From an uncultured Flavobacteriaceae bacterium (lineage in GTDB: Bacteria > Bacteroidota > Bacteroidia > Flavobacteriales > Flavobacteriaceae): a DNA stretch of 54,545 bases. The DNA lies in contig CAJQMK010000053.1 of assembly GCA_905479415.1 (NCBI GenBank), forward strand, positions 1 through 54,545, read 5' to 3'. Below, piece after piece: positions 9,167-17,014 of this stretch. The first letter of the stretch is position 1. Each line of letters opens with the position of its first letter. A program made the position numbers and the translations under genes. A model generated the notes under the pieces. The model did no database searches. It was not told the origin of the DNA and saw nothing but the letters and a program-made list of their open reading frames with translations.

Positions 9167-10516
9167 TTATAAAAACAAACTTTCTACTTTTTTAATACTT
9201 TCGGGTTTAGAACAAACTAGAACTCTGTCGCCCAATTTAATTTCAAAATCTCCTAGAGCTATAATTCCTTCGTTATTTCTTATAACTCCACCAATAATCC
9301 CAGCTAATGGAAAATCTAGATCCATGATTTTTTTATCAAGAACCTTAGAGTTTTCATTAACTATAAATTCAACAATTTCAGCATCCATATCGTTCAACAT
9401 AGCAAGTTCAACTATATCTCCGTTTCGAACAAACTTAAAAATATCATTTGCTGCAAGTAATTTTTTATTAATTAAACTATCTATTCCGATTGACTGAGAA
9501 AGATTGAAATAATCCATATTTTCAACTAAGGCAATAGTTTTTTTTACTTTTTTTGACTTAGCCATCATACATGACATTATGTTTGTTTCAGAATCCCCAC
9601 TAGTTGCAATAAAAGCATCCATACTTTCTAAATTTTCTTCAACAAGAAGATCTAAATTTCTGCCATCCACGTTTAAAACCATAAGATTAGGTAGTTCTTC
9701 AGCGATATCATTTGCTTTTTGCTCATTGATTTCAATTAGCTTAATGTTTAAACCCTCTAAACTCAAGTCCTTGGATAGCTTTGAACCAACTCTTCCTGCG
9801 CCAAGTATCATTACATTTTTAACCTTTTGCTTCTCAGTACCCATTAAATTATAAAGTTCTTTAAGACCTTTTTTATTAGTTATAAAATAAACATGATCAC
9901 ATTCACAAAAAATAGTATTTCCTCTGGGTATTATAGTAGAATCACTATCCTCTCTTTTAAGAGCAATTGGCATAAAATGAACACCTGGGAAGACTGATGC
10001 AGCTTCCATGACAGTCTTACCAACAAAAGGTGCGTTTTTTTCTAGTCTAACCGCCATCATTTTTAATATACCATCGTCAAAATCATGACTATTTGTAAAG
10101 GCAGATTCGCTAATTATTAATTTAATTTCAGCAGCAGCCAAGTTTTCAGGTGAAATAAGCTCATCTATGCCGATTAAATCAAAATCAATTTCATTGCAGT
10201 CCTTAATAAATTCAGTATTAGAGATTCTAGCAATAGTTCTTTTAGCGCCAAGTTGTTTGGATAAGAAACAAGTAGTGAAATTAGTTGTTTCAGATGTAGT
10301 TAAAGAAACTACTAAATCAGAATTCTCAACGTCAGCATTCTTTAAAACCGAAATTGAAGCAGAATTGCCTTCAATAGTTTTAATGTCTAGTTTATTTTCC
10401 GCAATATTTAAACTTGATTTTTTATTATCAATTAAGGTAATATCATGAGATTCAAAAGAAAGTAGCTTTGCTAAATGAAAGCCAACTTCACCAGCTCCCG
10501 CAATTATAATTTTCAT
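9167..10516 (-). CDS. trkA: Trk potassium uptake regulatory protein TrkA
   Basis: A 449-residue peripheral membrane protein gating TrkH by binding NAD(H) or other nucleotides. It has two tandem RCK halves, each with an N-terminal Rossmann domain: GAGEVG at residues 7-12 and GAGRVG at 239-244. Each is followed by a C-terminal ligand-binding domain (about 140-225 and 365-449; the latter includes GDRVLVCSKPESIKKVESLF). The length equals the full-size two-domain TrkA. It is the promoter-proximal gene of the trkA-trkH pair, with an exact TAnnTTTG box 24 bases upstream of its ATG, and is divergent from porT. Confidence 0.95.
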   Translation of the reverse strand: MKIIIAGAGEVGFHLAKLLSFESHDITLIDNKKSSLNIAENKLDIKTIEGNSASISVLKNADVENSDLVVSLTTSETTNFTTCFLSKQLGAKRTIARISNTEFIKDCNEIDFDLIGIDELISPENLAAAEIKLIISESAFTNSHDFDDGILKMMAVRLEKNAPFVGKTVMEAASVFPGVHFMPIALKREDSDSTIIPRGNTIFCECDHVYFITNKKGLKELYNLMGTEKQKVKNVMILGAGRVGSKLSKDLSLEGLNIKLIEINEQKANDIAEELPNLMVLNVDGRNLDLLVEENLESMDAFIATSGDSETNIMSCMMAKSKKVKKTIALVENMDYFNLSQSIGIDSLINKKLLAANDIFKFVRNGDIVELAMLNDMDAEIVEFIVNENSKVLDKKIMDLDFPLAGIIGGVIRNNEGIIALGDFEIKLGDRVLVCSKPESIKKVESLFL

Positions 10517-10539
10517 AAATACATAGTTGTATTATATTA

Positions 10540-10547
10540 CAAATATA
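10540..10547 (-). promoter_or_regulatory. -7 promoter box for trkA-trkH
   Basis: The minus strand reads TATATTTG, an exact TAnnTTTG match, 24 bases before the trkA ATG. No TTG is seen at -33. The site shares the 111-base divergent region with the porT promoter box at 10613. Confidence 0.55.
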
Positions 10548-10612
10548 CTTGATTTTAAAAAATCATGTATATTTTTTTAATTATTATCATTCTTAAACAT
10601 AATTTTCTTTAT

Positions 10613-10620
10613 TACATTTG
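10613..10620 (+). promoter_or_regulatory. -7 promoter box for porT
   Basis: TACATTTG matches TAnnTTTG exactly but ends only 7 bases before the porT ATG at 10628. If transcription starts about 4 bases after the box, the mRNA would have almost no leader. There is no TTG at -33. Confidence 0.4.
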
Positions 10621-10627
10621 AAAATGT

Positions 10628-11332
10628 ATGAGAGTATATTTAATTTTTTTATCACTTTTTTTTCTAACAATAAATAGCTCCGCGCAGAGAAATAATTTAA
10701 AAATAGAAAATCTTCAAAATTTTGATCAAAAAAAAATCCACTTTGGATATTATATTGGATTTAATAACTATAATTATAAGTTAGATTATAAAATAAATCC
10801 AGAAAAAAGAACTCTTATTGGTGATCAAATAGGTATTAATGTAGGCTTAATTGGAGATTTGAAATTAAGTAAAAATCTAAATTTAAGGTTTGAGCCTGGT
10901 TTATACACAAATAAATCTGAAATAGTTTTTTACAATAGAGAAAAATTTACCAAAAATAGTGATACACTAAGATCAATAAAATCAACATATATTCATTTTC
11001 CTCTACTTATAAAATATAGTGCTAAAAGATATAATAATATAAAACCTTATTTATTAGGCGGATTATCAACATCATTTAATCTTTCAGGAAATCAAAATAG
11101 TCCTGAGGATAATAATAACGGCGTATTTAGATTAAAAACAAATACATTTTATTACGAACTGGGATTTGGAATTGACTTTTACTTACGATATTTTAAATTT
11201 TCTCCATCAATAAGAGGTGTGTTTTCATTAAAAAACGAAATAGTTCCTGATTTAGATCCAAACAGTCCCTGGACTGGTAATATTGATAAAATGTCTACTA
11301 GAGCAATTTTTATCAATTTTTCTTTTCATTAG
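10628..11332 (+). CDS. porT: type IX secretion outer-membrane protein PorT
   Basis: A 234-residue outer-membrane beta-barrel protein. The signal peptide is residues 1-19 (cleavage after SSA, before Q). The mature N-terminus contains NLQNFDQKKIHFGYYIGFN, the PorT/SprT pattern of Flavobacteriia, followed by alternating amphipathic strands and a final strand ending IFINFSFH. PorT is needed for T9SS function in Porphyromonas and Flavobacterium. The start is fixed by the signal peptide; there is no other nearby methionine. The 3' end overlaps the convergent methyltransferase gene by 20 bases. A generic OmpW or PorT-like barrel is the alternative, but the N-terminal motif favours true PorT. Confidence 0.82.
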   Translation: MRVYLIFLSLFFLTINSSAQRNNLKIENLQNFDQKKIHFGYYIGFNNYNYKLDYKINPEKRTLIGDQIGINVGLIGDLKLSKNLNLRFEPGLYTNKSEIVFYNREKFTKNSDTLRSIKSTYIHFPLLIKYSAKRYNNIKPYLLGGLSTSFNLSGNQNSPEDNNNGVFRLKTNTFYYELGFGIDFYLRYFKFSPSIRGVFSLKNEIVPDLDPNSPWTGNIDKMSTRAIFINFSFH

Positions 11333-12053
11333 ATTTTCTAGAGAACTCAGATAAAATAATTCCTAATGAGTTTGAAAGATTTAAACTTTCAGGATAACTT
11401 TTATTGTTAAATCTAGGTATTGTTAACTCAACATCAATTAACGATCTTAGATTGCTAGAAATACCATTAGCTTCGTTTCCAAAAACAACAATTCCATTAT
11501 CTGTGCTAATTTTATTTTCATAAACTGATTCTCCATTAATAAATGTTCCAAACCTATTTAATGACTCGGAATTCAAAAAATTTTCCAAATCTAAGTATGT
11601 AATATTAACTCGAGACAAAGAGCCCATTGCGGATTGTACTACTTTAGGATTATAACAATCAACTGAATCTAAAGAACAAACTATATCTTCAACTCCAAAC
11701 CATTCACATGTCCTTATTATTGTTCCAAGATTGCCAGGATCGTTTATTGATTCTAAACCAACAAGTAAATTGTTTTTATTTACAGGTTTTTCATTTGGGA
11801 TTTTAAAAATTGCTAAATGATCATTGGGATTACTTAAAAAACTAATCTTTTCAAGCTCAGATTTAGAAAGTCGAACTACATTATTTACACTAAACTCTGA
11901 AATATCTATTGAAAATAATTTGTGAAGAACAAATTTTGAATTAATAAATTCGTAAATCGATTTTTTACCTTCGACAACAAACATTTTATTTAAATAACGT
12001 TGTTTTTTATATTTTAAACTTTTAATCAGTTTTATCTCGTTTTTGCTAAGCAT
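11313..12053 (-). CDS. TrmH (SpoU) family RNA methyltransferase
   Basis: A 246-residue SPOUT-class 2'-O-ribose RNA methyltransferase. The three family motifs are present: NDPGNLGTIIR (residues 104-114), FGNEANGIS (191-199) and SLNLSNSLGIILSE (223-236), which form the trefoil-knot SAM site. The N-terminal 80 residues are a small substrate-binding domain containing RYLNKMFVVEGKKSIYEF. The target (23S rRNA or tRNA) cannot be told from sequence. It is convergent with porT and divergent from tamL, an arrangement I recall as conserved in Flavobacteriia. No promoter box was recognised in front of it. Confidence 0.9.
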   Translation of the reverse strand: MLSKNEIKLIKSLKYKKQRYLNKMFVVEGKKSIYEFINSKFVLHKLFSIDISEFSVNNVVRLSKSELEKISFLSNPNDHLAIFKIPNEKPVNKNNLLVGLESINDPGNLGTIIRTCEWFGVEDIVCSLDSVDCYNPKVVQSAMGSLSRVNITYLDLENFLNSESLNRFGTFINGESVYENKISTDNGIVVFGNEANGISSNLRSLIDVELTIPRFNNKSYPESLNLSNSLGIILSEFSRKSNEKKN

Positions 12054-12072
12054 TAATAATGATGTATTTTTG
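12043..12072 (+). promoter_or_regulatory. promoter for tamL
   Basis: TTG (12043-12045), a 19-nt spacer and TATTTTTG (12065-12072) form a complete Bacteroidota promoter. It ends 15 bases before the GTG at 12088. The promoter overlaps the first codons of the divergent methyltransferase gene and rules out any tamL start at 12043. Confidence 0.65.
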
Positions 12073-12087
12073 AGTTATAATTGTAAA

Positions 12088-14586
12088 GTGAAAAAATTTA
12101 TATCAAAAATAGCATTATTTGTAATTACTTGTATTACTGTAATTAGTTGTAGTGTAACTAAAGATCTAAATAAGGATGATTTAATACTTAGATCAAATGA
12201 GATTTTTGTAAATGGATCAAAGGTTAAAACTGATTCCCTATCTCCTCTTATAACTCAAAAAAAAAACAATTATATAATCGGATATCCTTTAGCTGGAAAA
12301 CTATACCAATCGTCAAAAAAAAATAGTGATTCAATATTTAACGAATGGATTAATAAAAGAGTTAATAGAAATAAAAGACTTAATTCAATACTTTCAAAAA
12401 AACAAGTTATACAACTGAACAGTTATTTCAAGAATTTTAATATTTGGAAAAAAAAGAATGGAGAAAAAATGGAAATTATTGATTCTGTAAAAACAAATAT
12501 TTCAATTGATAATTTAAAATCATATTTCAAGAATAATGGTTATTTTAATTCTCAAATATCTTCAAATACAATTATAGACCAAAACAATAATAAATATGGA
12601 AAAGTTATTTATAATATAAAAACAGGAAATCAATACACTTTAGACAGTATAGCAACAAACATTGAGTCTGAAGTTTTAAGATCCATATTTAATTCAGGAA
12701 AGGAAAAATCAATTTTAAAACCAAACACATCTTTTAATACAAAGAAATTTGAATCAGAGAGAAACAGAATCGATAAACTATTTAAAAATTCCGGGGTTTA
12801 CAATTTTCAAATAAATTCCATTTCCTTTAAGATAAATTTAGACACTACAAATTTAAGTTTCAAAATTCCGGTTGAAATAGTAATTAAAGAAAATTCGCTT
12901 AGTAATAAATATAAAAAACATAAAATAGAAAAAGTAAATTTATTTATAGAGAAAGAAGATTTAAATACTGAAATAAAAAAAATATTTAGTCATGACTCTA
13001 TTAATTTTTATTCTAATTTTTCTTTAGACTATAAGCCTAATGTACTGTCAAATTTAATTCATGTAAAAAAAAATGAATTTTACAGTGATTCCAAAAGGAA
13101 CGAGACAATTAAACTTTTAAATAAATTTGATAATTTTCAATATCCATCTATTAACTATAATTTTATATCTGAAACTAATAAACAATTAGAGGCTAATATA
13201 TATTTAGTACCCAAAAAAAAATATTCATTCAGATTTGGCTTAGATCTTAAACACTCAAATATTGAAGATATTGGAATAGCATTTGAATCATCTTTAACTA
13301 ATCGAAATGTCTTTAAATCTGGTGAAAAATTAGAATTTACAACTAGAGGAACTATAGGTAAGTCTGCAAATACTACCATTTCTGAGTACGGATTTGATAT
13401 TAGATTTAAGTTTCCTAAACTTTTTCCATCTTTTAATTTTAAGAACTTAGTTAAGTTCAAAAACAAGCCTGTCACATATTTAAATATTGGAACGTCTAAC
13501 CAAACTAATATTGGATTAGATAGACAAAATTTTAAGTTTGATTTAAATTATGACTGGTTTGATAAAAAAAACAGAAAAAACAACCTTAGTTTAATTAATA
13601 TTGAATTAGTTAATAATAAAAATATTGTCAATTATTTCAATATTTATTCTAATTCGTTTAAATCTGTTAATATTATTGCAAATAGGTATAATACACCCTC
13701 AAGTTATTTAGACATTAATAATAATTTAATTATTCCTAGTGGAATAGATTCATTTATTAGGGAAGTTGTTTCAAAACAATTTGCAGTATCAAACCAAGAT
13801 TTTAATTCAATCAATTATTTGAATGATAGAAAAAATAGATTGACATCAAATAATTTAATAATAGGTTCAAGTTTTTCTTTTTCAAATAAATCGAGAAAAA
13901 ACATGTACGATAACGAGTTTTCCGAATTTAAATTAAAAATTGAACTTGCAGGAAATTTAACAAATCTCACAAGTAATCTTTTAAATGTTTCTAAAGATGA
14001 GTTTGGTAAAAATAAAGTTTTAGGATTAACATACTCACAATTTTTAAAAACCGAGACTGGGTATATTAAACACTGGCCAATTGGATTAAATTCTATTATA
14101 GCTTTTAGATCATTTTTTGGAATAGCAATCCCATTTGGAAATTCAAATAATATTCCTTTTTCAAAATCTTTTTTTGCAGGTGGATCAAACGATAACAGAG
14201 CATGGGAAGTTTACAGACTTGGTCCTGGAAGTAGTGAAGCTTTGAGCGAATTCAATGAGGCAAATATGAAAATAGCTATGAACATTGAATACAGGTTTAA
14301 AATTCTTGGAAAACTAGACGGTGCTTTATTCACAGATATCGGCAACATATGGAACGTATTTGATGACACAAAAGATTCTAAAAGAACATTTAGTAGCCTT
14401 AGAGATTTAGATGAAATTGCAATTGGTAGCGGAATTGGTTTAAGATACAACATTGGTTATTTTGTTTTAAGATTAGACATGGGACTCAAAACTTATAATC
14501 CTGTACTTGAAACTAACAAAAGATGGCTAACTGATTTTAATTTAAAGAAAGCTGTGTTTAACATTGGTTTAAATTATCCTTTTTAG
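12088..14586 (+). CDS. TamL-like outer-membrane assembly lipoprotein (BamA/TamA superfamily)
   Basis: An 832-residue Omp85-superfamily protein with POTRA-like N-terminal domains and a C-terminal 16-strand barrel ending in the phenylalanine-terminated NIGLNYPF. The start is the GTG at 12088: it gives a lipoprotein signal peptide with lipobox TVISCS (lipidated Cys at residue 21). The longer frame from TTG at 12043 puts 15 extra residues before the signal and begins inside the promoter. Barrel hallmarks include FFAGGSNDNRAWEVYRLGPG (the VRGF-like region) and AIGSGIGLRYNIGYFVLRLD. Lipid-anchored TamA homologues (TamL) are a Bacteroidota feature linked to outer-membrane homeostasis. No tamB is next to it; fbaA follows after 44 bases. 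Confidence 0.85.
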   Translation: MKKFISKIALFVITCITVISCSVTKDLNKDDLILRSNEIFVNGSKVKTDSLSPLITQKKNNYIIGYPLAGKLYQSSKKNSDSIFNEWINKRVNRNKRLNSILSKKQVIQLNSYFKNFNIWKKKNGEKMEIIDSVKTNISIDNLKSYFKNNGYFNSQISSNTIIDQNNNKYGKVIYNIKTGNQYTLDSIATNIESEVLRSIFNSGKEKSILKPNTSFNTKKFESERNRIDKLFKNSGVYNFQINSISFKINLDTTNLSFKIPVEIVIKENSLSNKYKKHKIEKVNLFIEKEDLNTEIKKIFSHDSINFYSNFSLDYKPNVLSNLIHVKKNEFYSDSKRNETIKLLNKFDNFQYPSINYNFISETNKQLEANIYLVPKKKYSFRFGLDLKHSNIEDIGIAFESSLTNRNVFKSGEKLEFTTRGTIGKSANTTISEYGFDIRFKFPKLFPSFNFKNLVKFKNKPVTYLNIGTSNQTNIGLDRQNFKFDLNYDWFDKKNRKNNLSLINIELVNNKNIVNYFNIYSNSFKSVNIIANRYNTPSSYLDINNNLIIPSGIDSFIREVVSKQFAVSNQDFNSINYLNDRKNRLTSNNLIIGSSFSFSNKSRKNMYDNEFSEFKLKIELAGNLTNLTSNLLNVSKDEFGKNKVLGLTYSQFLKTETGYIKHWPIGLNSIIAFRSFFGIAIPFGNSNNIPFSKSFFAGGSNDNRAWEVYRLGPGSSEALSEFNEANMKIAMNIEYRFKILGKLDGALFTDIGNIWNVFDDTKDSKRTFSSLRDLDEIAIGSGIGLRYNIGYFVLRLDMGLKTYNPVLETNKRWLTDFNLKKAVFNIGLNYPF

Positions 14587-14602
14587 GACCAATAATTCTT
14601 TT

Positions 14603-14610
14603 TAATTTAG
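14603..14610 (+). promoter_or_regulatory. possible -7 box for fbaA (one mismatch)
   Basis: TAATTTAG differs from TAnnTTTG at one base and ends 20 bases before the fbaA ATG. No -33 TTG is visible. Weak evidence, recorded because fbaA is likely to need its own strong promoter. Confidence 0.25.
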
Positions 14611-14630
14611 CGCACTAACTAAATCAAAAA

Positions 14631-15701
14631 ATGAGTAATCAAATTAAAGGAGGTGTTGCCACAGGTGACCAAGTTCAAGAAATTTTTAACCTAGCAAAAG
14701 CAAAAAAATTTGCATTACCAGCTGTAAATGTAATTGGATCTAATTCAATTAACGGAGTTTTGGAAACAGCATCTAAATTGAATGCTCCTGTAATAATTCA
14801 ATTTTCAAATGGTGGAGCTGTTTTTAACGCTGGAAAAGGACTCTCAAATGAAAATCAAAATGCTGCAATTAAAGGTGCAATTGCTGGAGCTAAACATGTC
14901 CATGAACTTTCAAAAGCTTATAATGTACCTGTAATTTTACATACAGATCACGCAGCTAAAAAACTTTTACCTTGGATTGATGGATTACTTTTAGCCAGTG
15001 AAGATCACTTTGAAAAAACAGGAAAATCTTTGTTCAGTTCACATATGATTGATCTTTCCGAAGAACCAATTGAAGAAAATATTTCTATATGCAAAGAATA
15101 TTTAAAAAGAATGAGTAAAATTGGAATGACATTAGAAATAGAATTAGGTATTACAGGTGGTGAGGAAGATGGTGTAGATAATACTGACATTGATGATTCA
15201 AAATTGTACACTCAACCAGAGGAGGTTGCATATGCCTATGAAGAGCTATCAAAAGTCAGTGATAAATTTACTATTGCAGCTGCATTTGGGAATGTTCATG
15301 GAGTTTATAAACCTGGAAATGTAAAATTAACTCCAAAAATTTTAAAAAATTCACAAGATTTTATTTCAAAAAAATATAACGTAGAACATAATACTATAAA
15401 TTTTGTTTTTCATGGAGGATCAGGTTCATCAGTCGAAGAAATTAGAGAAGCAATTGATTATGGAGCTATAAAAATGAATATTGATACTGATATGCAATAT
15501 GCATTTATGTGTGGTATTAGAGATTATTTTAATACAAATAAGGATTACTTAAAATCTCAAATTGGGAATTCTGAAGGTAATGATATTCCAAATAAAAAAT
15601 ATTATGACCCTAGAGTTTGGTTAAGAAAGGCTGAAGAAAGTTTTATATCAAGACTTACTCAAGCATTTGAAGATCTAAATAACGTTAACACCTTGAACTA
15701 A
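14631..15701 (+). CDS. fbaA: class II fructose-bisphosphate aldolase
   Basis: Zinc-dependent aldolase of glycolysis and gluconeogenesis, cleaving fructose 1,6-bisphosphate to dihydroxyacetone phosphate and glyceraldehyde 3-phosphate. The 356 residues fit the FbaA (class IIA) subgroup. Key residues: LHTDHAAKK with catalytic D106 and zinc ligand H107, ELGITGGEEDGVDN (the class IIA glycine-rich segment), FGNVHGVYKPGNVKL with a second zinc histidine, and VFHGGSGSSVEEI with the third. It is preceded by tamL and followed after 35 bases by accD, which has its own promoter. Confidence 0.95.
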   Translation: MSNQIKGGVATGDQVQEIFNLAKAKKFALPAVNVIGSNSINGVLETASKLNAPVIIQFSNGGAVFNAGKGLSNENQNAAIKGAIAGAKHVHELSKAYNVPVILHTDHAAKKLLPWIDGLLLASEDHFEKTGKSLFSSHMIDLSEEPIEENISICKEYLKRMSKIGMTLEIELGITGGEEDGVDNTDIDDSKLYTQPEEVAYAYEELSKVSDKFTIAAAFGNVHGVYKPGNVKLTPKILKNSQDFISKKYNVEHNTINFVFHGGSGSSVEEIREAIDYGAIKMNIDTDMQYAFMCGIRDYFNTNKDYLKSQIGNSEGNDIPNKKYYDPRVWLRKAEESFISRLTQAFEDLNNVNTLN

Positions 15702-15720
15702 ATTTGGTTTAGTATATTTG
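15693..15720 (+). promoter_or_regulatory. promoter for accD
   Basis: TTG (15693-15695), a 17-nt spacer and TATATTTG (15713-15720) make a complete Bacteroidota promoter ending 16 bases before the accD ATG. The -33 element lies inside the last codons of fbaA. Confidence 0.65.
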
Positions 15721-15736
15721 AATAAACATCCATTAT

Positions 15737-16594
15737 ATGGCTTGGTTTAAAAGAAAAACAAAAGGAATACAAACTTCTACCGAAGAAAAAAAGGATACTC
15801 CAGAGGGTTTATGGCATAAAACCCCTACAGGAAAAATTATCGACACTGAAGAATTAGAGAATAATTCATTTGTTTCACCTGAGGATGGTTTTCATATTAG
15901 AATAGGTAGTCAAGAATATTTTAATATTTTATTTGATGATAAGTTTAAAGAAGTAGATAAAGATATTAAAGCCAAGGACCCTTTAAAATTCAGTGACAAT
16001 AAATCATATAAACAAAGAGCTAAAGACGCCAGAAAAAAGACAGGCTTAAAAGATGCAATTAAAGTTGCAGTAGGCAAATCTTTTGGAGAAGATGTTGTTA
16101 TAGCTTGTATGGACTTTAGATTCATTGGAGGATCCATGGGATCAGTTGTTGGTGAAAAAATAAGCAGAGCAGTTGACCTAGCTATTAGAAAAAAAATCCC
16201 TTTAATTATAATTTCAAAATCAGGTGGAGCAAGAATGATGGAAGGAGCAATATCTTTAATGCAAATGGCTAAAACCTCTGCTAAATTAGCTCAATTAGCA
16301 AATAATAAATTACCCTACGTCTCCTTATGCACTGATCCAACCACTGGTGGAACTACTGCATCTTTCGCAATGCTTGGAGACATTAATATTTCCGAGCCTG
16401 GAGCGTTAATAGCCTTTGCTGGTCCTAGAGTAGTAAAAGACACAACAGGAAAAGATCTGCCTGAAGGCTTCCAAACTTCTGAATTTTTATTAGAACACGG
16501 ATTTCTTGACTTTATCAGTTCTAGAACTGAAATTAAGAAAAAAATTAATCTTTATTTTGATTTAGTCCTCAATAGACCAATAAGGTCAATTTAA
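15737..16594 (+). CDS. accD: acetyl-CoA carboxylase carboxyltransferase subunit beta (no zinc ribbon)
   Basis: The beta subunit of carboxyltransferase moves the carboxyl group from biotin to acetyl-CoA, making malonyl-CoA for fatty acid synthesis. The 285 residues match AccD from MAWFKRK onward. The crotonase-like core shows [37 protein letters not shown] and [11 protein letters not shown], with glycine pairs of the oxyanion holes. The N-terminal zinc ribbon is degenerate: where other bacteria have four cysteines, this protein has T29, T31, S47 and D50 (KTPTGKI and VSPEDGFH). The frame is clean and the spacing nearly kept, so this looks genuine rather than a sequencing error. The alpha subunit is not in this window. 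Confidence 0.94.
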   Translation: MAWFKRKTKGIQTSTEEKKDTPEGLWHKTPTGKIIDTEELENNSFVSPEDGFHIRIGSQEYFNILFDDKFKEVDKDIKAKDPLKFSDNKSYKQRAKDARKKTGLKDAIKVAVGKSFGEDVVIACMDFRFIGGSMGSVVGEKISRAVDLAIRKKIPLIIISKSGGARMMEGAISLMQMAKTSAKLAQLANNKLPYVSLCTDPTTGGTTASFAMLGDINISEPGALIAFAGPRVVKDTTGKDLPEGFQTSEFLLEHGFLDFISSRTEIKKKINLYFDLVLNRPIRSI

Positions 16595-16621
16595 AATTAC
16601 ATATTTATCAAAATATAATCT

Positions 16622-16629
16622 TATATTTG
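16622..16629 (+). promoter_or_regulatory. -7 promoter box for rpsO
   Basis: TATATTTG followed by C C matches TAnnTTTG exactly. It ends 55 bases before the rpsO ATG, leaving a leader of about 50 nt, the longest inferred in this window. No -33 TTG is seen. Confidence 0.5.
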
Positions 16630-16684
16630 CCGCGCTAATTAAAAATTAGTTAGCTACATAAAAATCATTTAAAATAATATTGGC

Positions 16685-16954
16685 ATGTATTTAACAAAAG
16701 AAAACAAAAAAGAAATCTTCAAAGAGCACGGTAAATCAGAAACTGATACAGGTTCGGCTGAAGGTCAAATTGCATTATTCACAAAACGAATTAATCACTT
16801 AACTGAACATCTTAAAAATAACAGAAAAGATTTTAACACTGAAAGATCTTTAGTGATGATGGTTGGTAAAAGAAAAAGTTTGTTGAGTTATCTTAAGAAA
16901 AAAGATATTAACAGATATCGTGAAATAATCAAAAAATTAAACTTACGTAAATAG
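16685..16954 (+). CDS. rpsO: 30S ribosomal protein S15 (uS15)
   Basis: An 89-residue ribosomal protein that binds 16S rRNA early in assembly and bridges to the large subunit. The order SETDTGSAEGQIALFTKRI (19-37), NHLTEHLKNNRKDF and RKSLLSYLKKKDINRYREII is the S15 signature, and the length equals the usual 89. It sits directly before pnp, the classical rpsO-pnp order. S15 represses its own translation in several bacteria; the roughly 50-nt leader with a weak hairpin would be the place, but no known S15 motif was recognised. Confidence 0.97.
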   Translation: MYLTKENKKEIFKEHGKSETDTGSAEGQIALFTKRINHLTEHLKNNRKDFNTERSLVMMVGKRKSLLSYLKKKDINRYREIIKKLNLRK

Positions 16955-17014
16955 TTTTTTACACAGTTTTTCATTGGTATTCTACTTAAGACACAACACA
17001 ACTTAATTAATTTA

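Noticed and set aside
10167-10448. Plus-strand open frame of 93 codons inside trkA
   Set aside because: Antisense to a well-conserved gene, no family resemblance and no promoter.
13155-13475. Minus-strand open frame of 106 codons inside tamL
   Set aside because: Antisense shadow of the barrel-encoding region; composition not protein-like for this genome.
15821-15886. Zinc-ribbon loss in AccD (and in DnaG) as pseudogene or sequencing error
   Set aside because: Both reading frames are intact, lengths are normal and flanking residues are conserved, so substitutions are likely real.
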